Assembly (NCBI GenBank): GCA_965221345.1
Contig: CBDCSD010000001.1
Span: 930,001-994,000, forward strand
Direction of reading: 5' to 3'
From: Bin5 sp965221345
Lineage (GTDB): Bacteria; Chloroflexota; Anaerolineae; Caldilineales; Caldilineaceae
Length of the DNA stretch: 64,000 nucleotides
The notes beneath the pieces are model-generated. The model was given only the letters and a program-made list of their open reading frames with translations, did no database searches and had not been told where the DNA came from. The position numbers and the translations under genes were made by a program. Shown in pieces: positions 25,048-34,173 of the stretch. The number at the start of each line of letters is the position of its first letter. Position 1 is the first letter of the stretch.

Positions 25048-27570
25048 ATGACCCGCGGCACCCGGGCCGGCCCCGCCCGCTACGTTGGCGTCCCTCCCAC
25101 TTTGGCTCTGCTGCAATCCCTTGTCTATCTGAAGGGGTTGCCCATTGACGAGGTCGACGCTCTCCTCCAGTCGAACTCCCTGGTCGTCGATTTTGCCCCC
25201 GGAGACGAACTGACCCGGCAGGATGATGTCGCCGAGTACCTCATCTTCATCCTCAGCGGCTCCGTCCGCGTCAGCCGGCGGGAAAAAAACGCAACCGGCG
25301 CTGTAGATACTCTCGCCCGCGTCGCCATCGCCGGCGATATCATCGGCCGCTACGAGCTCACCTTCAGCCTCAAATACATCAGCACTGCCACAGCCGAAAA
25401 CGCGGTTTCGGCCCTGTGTATCGAACGTTCAACACTGGAACGACTGCTCTACCGCTATCCCGCTTCCCACCAACAGACCGTCTACCAGGCGGTCGTCAAC
25501 CGCCTGCGAACCATGCCCCTGTTGGCCGATGTCGATATGGCCATTCTCGGCTTCCTGGCCGACGAGATCCGCAGCCAGACAGTAAGAGCGGGCACTGTCC
25601 TCTATACACAGAACCAGGCCCCCAACACGCTCTTCCTCATCGCACAGGGACAGATTGAACTCTATCATCCTCGCAGAACCGACAACCGCCTGCTGTTGGG
25701 CACCGGCGGCTCCTTCGGCTTTCCCGGCAGCGTCGGCGTGACCAATAACGCAGCTCCAGACAAATACGGCCACTGGGCCGAAGCCAAAGCAGAAACGACA
25801 GTGTTCGAACTGCCCTGGCGAACGATTCGGCAGATCGGCCGCCGCTTCCCCCAGGCGATAGACCCGGAAATCCAACTACTGCCCGCCAAAACCATCAGCG
25901 CCGTCTCCATCTTCGCCGGGCTGTCACCCCAAGAACAGATCCAGTTGGCCGGCTTCTGCAGCTTTCACCGCATCCCCCAATACCATCCCATCACGCAGCA
26001 GGGGGATAGCGCTGACAGCATGTGGATCTTGCTGGAAAACAGCCGCGCCGTCTTGAGCGCGCTGGACGAAGACAACCGCGCTCTGCCCCGCGCACCGGTG
26101 CGCGGCATTGTAACCTTCAACGAGACCGCGCTCCTTGCCCCAAATCAAGTGGAACTAACAGTCGAATCCGAACCCGGCAGCCTCTGGCTGCGCCTCCACC
26201 GGCAGGACTTCCAGCGCTTCGGCCAAATCTGCGGGCCTGAAATCGTGGACAAAGTTGCCACCCGCCTGCCCGTCCAGGCGGACGACGCCGATCTCGAACA
26301 GCGACAAGATTATAAGTGGTTGCGAAAAGACGAAATTCTGGTCACCTTGCAACTGCGTCATTGGCTTGCGCTGCTGGGTCAATCGCGGACGACCGTCGTT
26401 GCTGTTTTTGTCAGCGCCGGCCTCATCTGGCTCCTCTCCACTCTCGGTATTTCTCTCTGGGTCGGCCTGGGCATCAGCGCCCTCCTGGTTATCCTGACAG
26501 TCATCTGGGGCATTCTCAACTATCTTAACGACTACTTTATCGTCACCAACCGGCGAGTCATCCAGCAAGAGAAGGTCATCTTTTTCAGCGAACAGCGGCG
26601 GGAAGCCCTGCTGGAACAAATCCAGCGCGTAGACGTGGCCACGACCTTCTGGGGAAATCTGCTCAATTACGGTACCTTGTCCGTCTATACCGCTGGCACA
26701 ACAGGCTCTATCGACTTCAACTTCGTCGCCGACCCCGACAACCTTCGGACTGCTATCTTCCACCATCGCAGCCTGTGCCAACAGCGATCCAGCGCCGAGA
26801 GCAAGCTGGATATCCAAGACGCCCTTGAGAATCGTCTGGGTTTGTCCGTTGACCTGCCCAGTCGAGTGCGTACCGATTCGGCCCTCCCCGCCCCCGACGA
26901 CACGGCTGCCGGGCTGCCCTTGTGGCAAAAATTGCGCCGTGCAATCACCGTGGACAGTTCACTCGATCGGGAAACGACCGATCGAATCGTCTGGCACAAA
27001 CACTGGTGGGTTCTCTTTGTCCAGGTCGTTCTTCCCGGCACACTATTTCTTTTCGAAGTCCTATTTCTGGCTGGTGGCTTCTCTTCGGTTTCCCTGTTGC
27101 AGCAACTCCAGTCCAGTTTGAACGCGCAAACCCTGCTGTTGGCAGGTGGATTAGTGACGCTCGCTACCCTGGGATGGATCCTCTGGGCCGTATCCGACTG
27201 GTGGAATGACACCTACACAGTGACCGAAGATAGAATCATAGATGTCGAGAAGCTACCGCTCTTCCTCAGCGAACAGCGCCGCGAAGCCCAACTCAGTGAC
27301 ATCCAGGACATCCGCCTCGAGATGAACTCCCCCCTGAAGATGATGCTGAACTTTGGCAATATCATCGTCCAAACCGCCGCCGGCGAGGGCGCTTTCACCT
27401 TTGATCATGTGCCCAACCCCAGAAATGTCAAAGAAGAAATCACCCGGCGGATGATCGCATGGAGGCGGGAGGACGAACGGCGCATGGCCCAGGACCGTAG
27501 CCGCGACCTGCCCGACTGGTTCGAAATGTACAATCGGCTGGAATTGGGACAAACTAGAAATGAGGAATGA
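25048..27570 (+). CDS. Membrane protein with three cNMP-binding-like and two PH-like domains
   Basis: An 840-residue protein of unusual architecture. Residues about 20-140, 160-275 and 285-395 look like successive cyclic-nucleotide-binding (CRP-type) beta rolls (for example FAPGDELTRQDDVAEYLIFILSGSVRV and VRAGTVLYTQNQAPNTLFLIAQGQIEL). Residues about 447-490 are two membrane helices followed by a YdbS/bPH2-like domain (NDYFIVTNRRVIQQEKV ... EQIQRVDV). The unit repeats: helices at about 651-715, then NDTYTVTEDRIIDVEKL ... DIQDIRLEM. No enzymatic domain is visible. GGAG sits before the ATG, and uvrC lies 13 bp upstream, so it is probably co-transcribed. A cytoplasmic nucleotide or ligand sensor on a membrane scaffold is an inference. 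Confidence 0.85.
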   Translation: MTRGTRAGPARYVGVPPTLALLQSLVYLKGLPIDEVDALLQSNSLVVDFAPGDELTRQDDVAEYLIFILSGSVRVSRREKNATGAVDTLARVAIAGDIIGRYELTFSLKYISTATAENAVSALCIERSTLERLLYRYPASHQQTVYQAVVNRLRTMPLLADVDMAILGFLADEIRSQTVRAGTVLYTQNQAPNTLFLIAQGQIELYHPRRTDNRLLLGTGGSFGFPGSVGVTNNAAPDKYGHWAEAKAETTVFELPWRTIRQIGRRFPQAIDPEIQLLPAKTISAVSIFAGLSPQEQIQLAGFCSFHRIPQYHPITQQGDSADSMWILLENSRAVLSALDEDNRALPRAPVRGIVTFNETALLAPNQVELTVESEPGSLWLRLHRQDFQRFGQICGPEIVDKVATRLPVQADDADLEQRQDYKWLRKDEILVTLQLRHWLALLGQSRTTVVAVFVSAGLIWLLSTLGISLWVGLGISALLVILTVIWGILNYLNDYFIVTNRRVIQQEKVIFFSEQRREALLEQIQRVDVATTFWGNLLNYGTLSVYTAGTTGSIDFNFVADPDNLRTAIFHHRSLCQQRSSAESKLDIQDALENRLGLSVDLPSRVRTDSALPAPDDTAAGLPLWQKLRRAITVDSSLDRETTDRIVWHKHWWVLFVQVVLPGTLFLFEVLFLAGGFSSVSLLQQLQSSLNAQTLLLAGGLVTLATLGWILWAVSDWWNDTYTVTEDRIIDVEKLPLFLSEQRREAQLSDIQDIRLEMNSPLKMMLNFGNIIVQTAAGEGAFTFDHVPNPRNVKEEITRRMIAWRREDERRMAQDRSRDLPDWFEMYNRLELGQTRNEE

Positions 27571-27642
27571 GGAACTGTGAGGAGTGAGAAGGGAAAGGGT
27601 GGTGCTCTTTTCTTGACACCTGTTTAACTATTCGACCGCACA

Positions 27643-28437
27643 TCAGCTTCCATACGTCAGGCGGTCGATCAACCGGCGCGGCAGGTTGGCGACGCGCATC
27701 TGGCTTTGCGTCAGATCGATCGGATACGCCACCCGGCGCTGTTCCCAAGTCAACTCCTCCAGGTCCAGCAGGGCGTAGGCGGCCCTCGGATCATTGTCCC
27801 TTGGTTGCCCTACACTGCCGGGATTGAGAATCAGGCGCTCTAGGCTCGTTAGTTCCAGTCGCACACGTTGCCCCTCATAGGGCCTCAGAAAATCGACAGT
27901 TACCGGAATGCCGTTCCGCCTTCCACGCCTCGAAAATATCTTTCTCAACTTCCAGCGGTAAATCGCCGGTTTGTGAGTGTGACCCACCAGACACATCTTG
28001 GTCTCAAAGTGGGCAAAGTTTTCCAAGGCGATCGCCGGCGACTGGACATATTCCGACACCGGTTCGCGGGGGCTGGCGTGAGTTATTAATATACTGTCCG
28101 CGCCTTCCGGTTCAAGAGGTTTCCCTGGTAAACTGTCGAGGAACGTACGACTTTTTTCGTTTAGCTGGCTCTGCGTCCATTCAACGGCCGCACGCGCCAA
28201 GGGGTTGAAATGCGCTATATCCAAACCAGGGCGCCCCAACACAGCCCAATCATGGTTGCCGATGACGCAAAGATCCGCCTCGGCCTGAACAAGCTCGACG
28301 CACTCATTTGGCGCCGGGCCATATCCAACCACATCGCCCAAACACCAGATCGCATCGAAACGGCTCGCGGCGTCGGCCATGACCGTTTCCAGGGCGACAA
28401 AGTTTGCGTGAATATCAGAAATAATCAGTACGCGCAT
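27643..28437 (-). CDS. Metallophosphoesterase (calcineurin-like, YfcE/MJ0936-type)
   Basis: A 264-residue phosphoesterase with the full two-metal motif set: SDIHAN at residues 8-13, GDVVGYGP, GNHD, a later ITHASP and GHTHKP. These ligands bind Mn/Fe-type metals and hydrolyse phosphomonoesters or diesters. A basic insertion (WKLRKIFSRRGRRNG) follows GHTH. The substrate cannot be told from sequence. It is divergent from nadK across a gap of about 120 bp and convergent with the CNB/PH protein gene. Confidence 0.9.
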   Translation of the reverse strand: MRVLIISDIHANFVALETVMADAASRFDAIWCLGDVVGYGPAPNECVELVQAEADLCVIGNHDWAVLGRPGLDIAHFNPLARAAVEWTQSQLNEKSRTFLDSLPGKPLEPEGADSILITHASPREPVSEYVQSPAIALENFAHFETKMCLVGHTHKPAIYRWKLRKIFSRRGRRNGIPVTVDFLRPYEGQRVRLELTSLERLILNPGSVGQPRDNDPRAAYALLDLEELTWEQRRVAYPIDLTQSQMRVANLPRRLIDRLTYGS

Positions 28438-28556
28438 AAAATCATCTTAACACAGGCCGAATTTGACCTCAAACGGGTAAGTATATTATTTGAATATGCT
28501 TGTAACGATATAAGCTGCAATGCTTGCACCACATCGCTTGCGAAAGATTACCCAAA

Positions 28557-29423
28557 ATGACCGACGACGCAAGATGCGCATTTCGACGCATCGGCATTCT
28601 GCACCACCCTCGTAAACCGGATTCGCTGGACCTGGCGGGTCAGATGGAACAGTTTCTGCGCCGCGCCGGCGTGAATGAAACCTGGCGCCATTCCGCCTGG
28701 GATGCCGAAGTCGTCAAAGCCAGACTCCCCGACGTCGACTTGCTGATCACTCTCGGCGGCGACGGCACCATGCTGCGGGCCGCGCGACTCGGCGCGGCCT
28801 TTAACGTACCCATGTTAGGCGTAAAGATGGGAAGGCTTGGCTTCCTGGCTGAGATCTTCCCCCAGGACTGGCGCTCCCCTTTGGAAAAATTGCTCCAGGG
28901 CGATTACTGGATTGAAGAGCGGCTTATGGTGCGCACACTCGTGGAAAAGGCCAGCCCCAACGGCGGCGAACCCCTCGTTCGCTGTACGTTCGACGCCCTC
29001 AACGATGTCGTCGTCAGCCGCGGCAGCCTCGCTCGCATCGTCCGCGTCAGCGCCAACTTGGATGGCGGCTACCTGACCACCTATACCTGCGACGGCCTGA
29101 TCGTCAGCACCGCCACCGGCAGCACTGCCTACGCCCTCGCAGCCGGCGGACCCATCCTGCCACCGGATCTGCGTAACATCCTGGTGATTCCCGTCGCCCC
29201 TCACATGAGCATGGACCGGGCTGTCGTCCTTTCCGAAGGCACAGAAGTACGCCTGCGCGTCTACAGCGACCACTCCGCCATGCTCACCGTTGATGGCCAG
29301 TTCGAAGTCGAAGTAGACGATTCCGATGAAATCGTCGTCGCCAGCAGCCCCTATCAAGCCCGCTTTGTCCGACTTCGCCCGCGCAGCTACTTCTACCAGA
29401 CGCTCATGGACAAACTGAAATGA
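28557..29423 (+). CDS. nadK: NAD kinase
   Basis: A 288-residue NAD kinase, which makes NADP from NAD and ATP (or polyphosphate). The GGDGT nucleotide-binding motif is in LLITLGGDGTMLRAARL at about residue 65. LNDVVVSRGSLARIV and TCDGLIVSTATGSTAYALAAGGPIL are the conserved NAD-site and glycine-rich segments. A TTG 11 codons upstream is in frame, but the ATG at 28,557 is preferred. The upstream 120 bp shared with the divergent phosphoesterase contains several AT-rich -10-like hexamers, and I could not choose between them. Confidence 0.95.
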   Translation: MTDDARCAFRRIGILHHPRKPDSLDLAGQMEQFLRRAGVNETWRHSAWDAEVVKARLPDVDLLITLGGDGTMLRAARLGAAFNVPMLGVKMGRLGFLAEIFPQDWRSPLEKLLQGDYWIEERLMVRTLVEKASPNGGEPLVRCTFDALNDVVVSRGSLARIVRVSANLDGGYLTTYTCDGLIVSTATGSTAYALAAGGPILPPDLRNILVIPVAPHMSMDRAVVLSEGTEVRLRVYSDHSAMLTVDGQFEVEVDDSDEIVVASSPYQARFVRLRPRSYFYQTLMDKLK

Positions 29424-29488
29424 ACAGGGCGACGCTCACTTGGCGCCTCCTTCCGGGGTGCCCGTGACATAGCAGAAAGCGAAATCAG

Positions 29489-30250
29489 ATGTCAGACGAA
29501 ACCCGCCATCCTGAAAAGGAGCATTACCGTACGCTGGATCTGCATGAAGATGCCGGGCAAGAGGAGATCACGCAGCAGTTCAGACTGTTGCAAAAGCTGT
29601 ACCAGCCCGAAACTCTGGAATCCGCCGCAGACCGGGCCTATGCAGCGCAGAAATTGGCCGCTGTCGAGAAAGCCTACGAAATCCTCGGGGATCCCGCCCG
29701 CCGCGCCATTTATGATGGCAAGCCCGCTCCGGTCGTGGTAGGGAGCGACGGCGAACCGGAAAGTCTGACCTGCGCCAACCACCCGGATCGAGAAACGCTC
29801 CTGCGGTGCAACAAGTGCGGGAAACCTATCTGCATCTCCTGCGCCGTGCGGACGCCTGTCGGCTACCGCTGCACCGACTGTGTACGGGAGCAGCAGAACA
29901 TCTACTTCAATGCCATGGGCCGGGATAACATCGTCGCCTTGGCTGTTGGCTTTGCCCTAACGTTGATCGTCGCCCCAATCGTCGGCTTTCTGCTTGGCAG
30001 TATCGGCTTCTTCGGCTTCTTCATCGCCTTCATCATCGGTTCCGGCGCCGGAACGCTCGTGGCCCGCATCATTCGCCGCGCAGTGGGCAACCGTCGTGGC
30101 CGCAAACTGCCCCACTGGGCCCTGGCCGGCATCATTCTGGGCGTGGCGCCCTGGGCGTTCTTCTTCCTCCTGACGGGCGGCAGAGTGTTTCTGATGCTGC
30201 TCCTGTTTGCCGGCCTGACCGTCGCATCTGCCTTTCCTCAGCTTCGGTAA
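29489..30250 (+). CDS. J-like domain / B-box zinc-finger membrane protein
   Basis: A 253-residue protein. Residues about 12-77 resemble a DnaJ J-domain (YRTLDLHEDAGQEEITQQFRLLQKLY ... YEILGDPARRAIYD), but the HPD tripeptide that stimulates Hsp70 is absent (LYQPET at that place). Residues about 92-135 form a B-box-like zinc finger with C-x2-H and three C-x2-C pairs (CNKC, CISC, CTDC). The C-terminal half has about four membrane helices. It may be a membrane-anchored adaptor; no function can be assigned. It lies 65 bp after nadK in the same direction. Confidence 0.8.
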   Translation: MSDETRHPEKEHYRTLDLHEDAGQEEITQQFRLLQKLYQPETLESAADRAYAAQKLAAVEKAYEILGDPARRAIYDGKPAPVVVGSDGEPESLTCANHPDRETLLRCNKCGKPICISCAVRTPVGYRCTDCVREQQNIYFNAMGRDNIVALAVGFALTLIVAPIVGFLLGSIGFFGFFIAFIIGSGAGTLVARIIRRAVGNRRGRKLPHWALAGIILGVAPWAFFFLLTGGRVFLMLLLFAGLTVASAFPQLR

Positions 30251-30536
30251 GGCGCTCACTTGAACCTTCGCCCGTTGCTGGCCCCCGCTATAGGGCTAGG
30301 GTGCCGCCAGCCCCAACTCTGGGCGCACTCCGAACCAATCTGAGCTCTTGGAAACGGGCAAACAGGCTGGGCATGGGAACCTTCGTCCCCGCCTGCAAAC
30401 GGCCTCACTCTGAAGCCAAAGGACTCTATCGGAAAGCGCAAAAAATTCCGGAGACGCCCACGGGGGAGTGGGCGCCTTCGTATCGCGGCCGCAGGAACCG
30501 ACAGCGTAAGAGCCGATTTGGAATGTGCCTTCCCCT
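30251..30536. other. Convergent intergenic region
   Basis: These 286 bp lie between the 3' ends of two convergent genes. I see one 7-bp inverted repeat (CGCCCAC ... GTGGGCG at about 30,456-30,475) without a U-tract and no credible coding sequence. It may serve as a weak bidirectional transcription end. Confidence 0.4.
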
Positions 30537-31757
30537 TCAACCCACCTGAACTGTGCGCATGCCGCAAGCGGTACCGACCCTCCGCCGGCTCCCACTTCTG
30601 ATCTCACCAACCGCCAGAATGATGAGCGCGGCGCTGGCGTGCCCCGCCAGAATCCAGGCAAGCTGACCGGGATTCCTCACACCGGAGGCCAGTGGCCGCG
30701 CCGTTTCCACCGTCTCCCACATTGGCTCCCCACCCACCGCCAGCGGTGTACGGCTGGCGGTAGTAAGCACGTATACCGTCCCTGTCCTTCCGGTTACCGG
30801 TAGCAGTTCTGCCACTTGAGCATCCTCCAACTCTGCCAATCTTTCCCACTGGGCGCCGCCATCGATGCTCATCGCCACCTTGCCGGACAATCGCTGGAGT
30901 TCCCCCGCAGCCAAGACCTCTGTGGCGGCATACACAACCTCCGGTTGCGCCGGGTCCACCGCCAAGTCGCTGACAACAATCCAACCGTCATCCAGGTTGC
31001 CCAGCCCATGGCTGATCGATCTCCATGCCACGCCGTCCCGGCTCACTTGTACGCCCGCGCCGGCCGTGCCCGCATAGATCGTCGGAGGCGACGTGTCGGC
31101 AACCGCCACGGCCGTTGGCGGGGCGGGCAGATTGTCGACAGCCACCCATCGCAGACCGTACGCTTCAGCTCGGTACAGCTTCTCCAGAGTGCGCACAAGC
31201 GCCAAACCTGCTCCCGTGCTGTCAACCGCAATCTCCTGCACCGGCTCCGCCAACAGCAGATGCCCGCTGGCAACCAAGCCCGGCCCTACCCCTGCACCTA
31301 TGTCCCGCAGACGATAAACGCCATCGGCATCCGTGCCCACATACAACAGCCGGTTGGACGCATCAAAGGCCACAGCGGTAACGCCGCCAATGGCCTCCGA
31401 ATCCAGGTGAACTTCCATCCAGCCCTCACCGCCATCGCGGGAGACGAAGACGCTGAGTCCGTTAGCAGCGCCAATAAACACAGTATCCGGTTCCAACCGG
31501 TCCACTGCTACCGCGTTGACGATCACACCGGGCGGCACGGATAGCGACTCCCAGACGCCGTTGACCCCGGCATAGAGCCGGCCTCCATCTACCGCGTAGC
31601 TGCGTCCATCCACGCGCGCCGCCGCCGCGTACGCGCGCACGCTCTCCAATTCGGTGATTGAGATCCCAATCGGCTCAGCGCCCGCCGCCGCGCCGACAGA
31701 CGCTACCAGAGTCAGCAGCAAAAGGGTCGTTCCTGTCAACAGTATTCTCACAATCAT
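30537..31757 (-). CDS. Exported Asp-box (BNR/YCF48-like) beta-propeller protein with C-terminal membrane anchor
   Basis: A 406-residue protein with a Sec signal peptide at residues 1-27 (MIVRILLTGTTLLLLTLVASVGAAAGA). The body contains three Asp-box motifs (SRDGGEGW, SRDGVAW, SIDGGAQW) separated by strand-rich repeats such as DTVFIGAANG and LLYVGTDADGVYR, typical of sialidase/Vps10/photosystem-assembly propellers. A hydrophobic segment near residue 375 (LAWILAGHASAALIILAV) is followed by a basic tail, suggesting a C-terminal anchor. No catalytic residues are recognised. The start at 31,757 is preceded by GGAGG. Function unknown; probably binding at the cell surface. Confidence 0.75.
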   Translation of the reverse strand: MIVRILLTGTTLLLLTLVASVGAAAGAEPIGISITELESVRAYAAAARVDGRSYAVDGGRLYAGVNGVWESLSVPPGVIVNAVAVDRLEPDTVFIGAANGLSVFVSRDGGEGWMEVHLDSEAIGGVTAVAFDASNRLLYVGTDADGVYRLRDIGAGVGPGLVASGHLLLAEPVQEIAVDSTGAGLALVRTLEKLYRAEAYGLRWVAVDNLPAPPTAVAVADTSPPTIYAGTAGAGVQVSRDGVAWRSISHGLGNLDDGWIVVSDLAVDPAQPEVVYAATEVLAAGELQRLSGKVAMSIDGGAQWERLAELEDAQVAELLPVTGRTGTVYVLTTASRTPLAVGGEPMWETVETARPLASGVRNPGQLAWILAGHASAALIILAVGEIRSGSRRRVGTACGMRTVQVG

Positions 31758-32021
31758 GGCTGAACCTCCGTGAACCACTCTTCAAACCTTCAATGCCATG
31801 ATTGTACTTCCGTCAGTAACATCCTTCCGGCCAACTGTCGGAACGTTTCCGGACCGTTTACTTACGATTAACTCGTCTCGGTCGGCAGAGAGCCCGAATC
31901 TGCCGGCCGTTTCGCGCCCGACAGTTCCTGCCTCCCCCTTCCCAGTCTCGTCGTTTCGCCGGATTCCAGTGCCTTCTATCCGTCCCGCTCGCTTGGGTAT
32001 TTCCTGGATTTTCGAAACTTC
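31758..32021. other. Intergenic region upstream of the divergent propeller gene
   Basis: About 260 bp at the 5' end of the propeller gene, before the LysM promoter. I see no gene. A frame of 94 codons on the minus strand has a composition unlike its neighbours. The promoter of the propeller gene should lie here but was not pinned down. Confidence 0.4.
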
Positions 32022-32050
32022 TTGCGATGCCTGTGTGGATGTGCTATCAT
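32022..32050 (+). promoter_or_regulatory. Promoter of the LysM lipoprotein leader
   Basis: TTGCGA (32,022-32,027), a 17-bp spacer and TATCAT (32,045-32,050) give a plausible sigma70-type promoter with start near 32,057. Transcription from it would run through a hairpin and an intrinsic terminator before reaching the gene at 32,235. Confidence 0.6.
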
Positions 32051-32132
32051 TTAGTTTGCCGGCCAATATGAAATGGCGAATCGTCTACTGAATGCGGACT
32101 TCTGTCTGTTCCCCGTAGGCAGACGACGCCGC

Positions 32133-32179
32133 AAAAAGAGCCCGATGGCAGTTGGAGATGCCCTCTGGGCTCGGTTTTT
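32133..32179 (+). terminator. Intrinsic terminator inside the LysM-gene leader (candidate attenuator or sRNA end)
   Basis: GAGCCC (32,138-32,143) pairs with GGGCTC (32,167-32,172), an inner GGCA/TGCC pair extends the structure, and five T residues follow at 32,175-32,179. An A5 run precedes the stem, so it could work on both strands. It lies 56 bp upstream of the lipoprotein ATG and about 120 nt after the predicted transcription start. A second hairpin (GTCTG ... CAGAC, about 32,104-32,124) precedes it. I recognise no known riboswitch class. Confidence 0.65.
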
Positions 32180-32234
32180 CAGACATTCGGTCGCAACCAA
32201 ACGGGCTTTTAACTTGAGGAAGTGGAGAAGATCG

Positions 32235-33221
32235 ATGGGCATGCAGTCGCGCTCACATGGCAGGGCGGTAGCGCATTCAACAAACTCAAGGTGGATAGCT
32301 GGCGCCATTCTGACACTGGCGGTAATTCTCCTGCTCTCCGCATGTACCCGCGAGCGGCTTGCCGAGGAGGTAAGCAACTCCCTGGGACCGCAGCCAGAGG
32401 ATCCTGTTGTTATGCAACCGGATACACCGCAACCAACAGTGACTGAAACGCCCCTGCCGACACCGGAAGACACGCCGGAGCCGACAACGGTTACCTACGA
32501 AGTCAGGCCGGGGGATACGCTCTCCACAATTGCGGAGAAATTCGGCACCGATGTCGAGAGGATTCGGGTGATGAATCTTCTGACTACGGACGCTCTGCAA
32601 GTGGGTCAAGTCTTGCGCCTGCCCAATGTGCCCGGCGTGACAACCCCGGAAGGCATCCCCACGCCCACGCCGGAGCCATTCCAATACACGGTTCAGGAAG
32701 GAGATACGCTTTTGTCGATTGCGCTCCGCTTCGACACATCCTTGAACCAGATCATGAGTATCAACGGTCTGCATGACGAGCACAGTCTCAAAATTGGTCA
32801 GATCTTACTGATTCCCGGAGCAATCGCCCCCGCCGGTCAGTCGGGCGCAAACCGGGGCGCAACCGGTCCCGATCTGTCTCGCACAGCGGGCACGCACACC
32901 GTCCGCCCTGGCGAGACTCTGGCCTACATCGCCGAACAATACGGAGTTACACTGGCCGAACTGATCGCCTTCAACAGCAACACCATTACCAATCCACATG
33001 TCGTGAAAGTGAATACCGTAATTCGCATTCCCGGTCTGACCGCCGCCGATATCAGTGCTCTGAACCAGACGCTCTATACGGTCCAGGAAGGGGATACCCT
33101 TCTCGCCATCTCCCTACGGTTCGGCGTAAGCGCAGACGCGCTCATGGCGGCGAACAATATTTCTAATGCCGACCTGCTTCGCGTTGGAGATGAACTGATT
33201 ATCCCAGAGCCTAATCCCTGA
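32235..33221 (+). CDS. Lipoprotein with four LysM domains
   Basis: A 328-residue exported lipoprotein. A signal peptide ending in the lipobox LLSAC (about residues 20-38) is followed by a proline/threonine-rich linker and four LysM peptidoglycan-binding modules (starting YEVRPGDTLSTIAEKFG, YTVQEGDTLLSIALRF, HTVRPGETLAYIAEQYG and YTVQEGDTLLAISLRFG). It should bind chitin- or peptidoglycan-type glycans at the cell surface; no catalytic domain is attached. The ATG at 32,235 follows GGAG. The frame is open 54 codons upstream, but those residues do not look like protein and would overlap the leader terminator. Confidence 0.88.
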   Translation: MGMQSRSHGRAVAHSTNSRWIAGAILTLAVILLLSACTRERLAEEVSNSLGPQPEDPVVMQPDTPQPTVTETPLPTPEDTPEPTTVTYEVRPGDTLSTIAEKFGTDVERIRVMNLLTTDALQVGQVLRLPNVPGVTTPEGIPTPTPEPFQYTVQEGDTLLSIALRFDTSLNQIMSINGLHDEHSLKIGQILLIPGAIAPAGQSGANRGATGPDLSRTAGTHTVRPGETLAYIAEQYGVTLAELIAFNSNTITNPHVVKVNTVIRIPGLTAADISALNQTLYTVQEGDTLLAISLRFGVSADALMAANNISNADLLRVGDELIIPEPNP

Positions 33222-33372
33222 TTCCTTTTTGTTAGGTAGGCAACCGCCAGCCCTTCTTGCAACTGCAGGTAAGGCGCCTGCGTCCCCGGCATGGAGCAGG
33301 ACGGAAGAGAAACGCGCCCAACACGGCACAGCGCGTGTCTATCGCGCAATTCAGTTCCTGCCAACTGTTCTT

Positions 33373-34062
33373 TTATCTGGTTCGGTGTCTGATACCCGCG
33401 GGGCTGGCGACAATCAGGTCTGTCACCAGATCGAGGAACAGGCCATGCTCGACGATGCCGGCCCGTCTCTCCAGCGCGCCGGCAATGAACTCCGGATCAT
33501 CCATCGGGCCGAACCGACAGTCTAGGATCAGATTGCCGCTGTCTGTTCGAAAAGGGCAGCCGTCCGGCGCCGTCCTCACCTGCACTGACGCTCCAAGCAG
33601 TTCGATATAGGCCGCATGGCCGCGCAGGCCAAAGGAGATCACCTCCACCGGAAGTGCCCACTGCATACCCAGGCGCTCGGATAGCTTGCGTTCGTCGACG
33701 ATGATTATTTCGCGCCTGCTGGCCTGGGCAACAATTTTCTCACGCAGGAGCGCGCCGCCCCCGCCTTTGATGACCCGCAGGTGAGGGTCCACCTCGTCGG
33801 CTCCGTCTATCGTCAAATTTACGCGCGGATGACTCTCCAGCGTGGTGAGCGGAATAGCCAGCCGACGAGCGTCGACGGCCACCTGCTCCGAACAGGGGAC
33901 GCCAAGAATATCAGAGAGTGTGCCCTCCACCAAGCGTTCGGCGATACATTCAAGCGCCTTCAGTGCCGTACTCCCCGCGCCCAACCCCACAATCATCCCG
34001 GATTCAACATGCGCAACCGCCGCTTCAGCTGCCCGTCGCTTCAGAGCATCTATGTCTTGCAT
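33373..34062 (-). CDS. rpiA: Ribose-5-phosphate isomerase A
   Basis: A 229-residue isomerase that interconverts ribose 5-phosphate and ribulose 5-phosphate. The family motifs are present: GLGAGSTA near residue 26, TIDGADEVDPHLRVIKGGGGALLREKIVA (catalytic Asp and Glu region) and IIIVDERKLSERLG. GNLILDCRFGPMDDP and GIVEHGLFLDLV complete the fold. It is 111 bp downstream of pgi in the same direction, so rpiA, pgi, tal and perhaps ppgK form a pentose-phosphate/glucose cluster. Confidence 0.96.
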   Translation of the reverse strand: MQDIDALKRRAAEAAVAHVESGMIVGLGAGSTALKALECIAERLVEGTLSDILGVPCSEQVAVDARRLAIPLTTLESHPRVNLTIDGADEVDPHLRVIKGGGGALLREKIVAQASRREIIIVDERKLSERLGMQWALPVEVISFGLRGHAAYIELLGASVQVRTAPDGCPFRTDSGNLILDCRFGPMDDPEFIAGALERRAGIVEHGLFLDLVTDLIVASPAGIRHRTR

Positions 34063-34173
34063 CTGGTTTCTTTAACGCGTCGCAATGAAAGGACAATATT
34101 TGACAAGGCTCTCTACCCTAACCACTCTCTGCCCATCGTCTGGTCACAGGCCCTGCAATGAAGTGAGTAACCC

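Noticed and set aside
31782..32066. Minus-strand open frame of 94 codons
   Set aside because: It is a charged, motif-free sequence that overlaps the LysM promoter, so I read it as intergenic.
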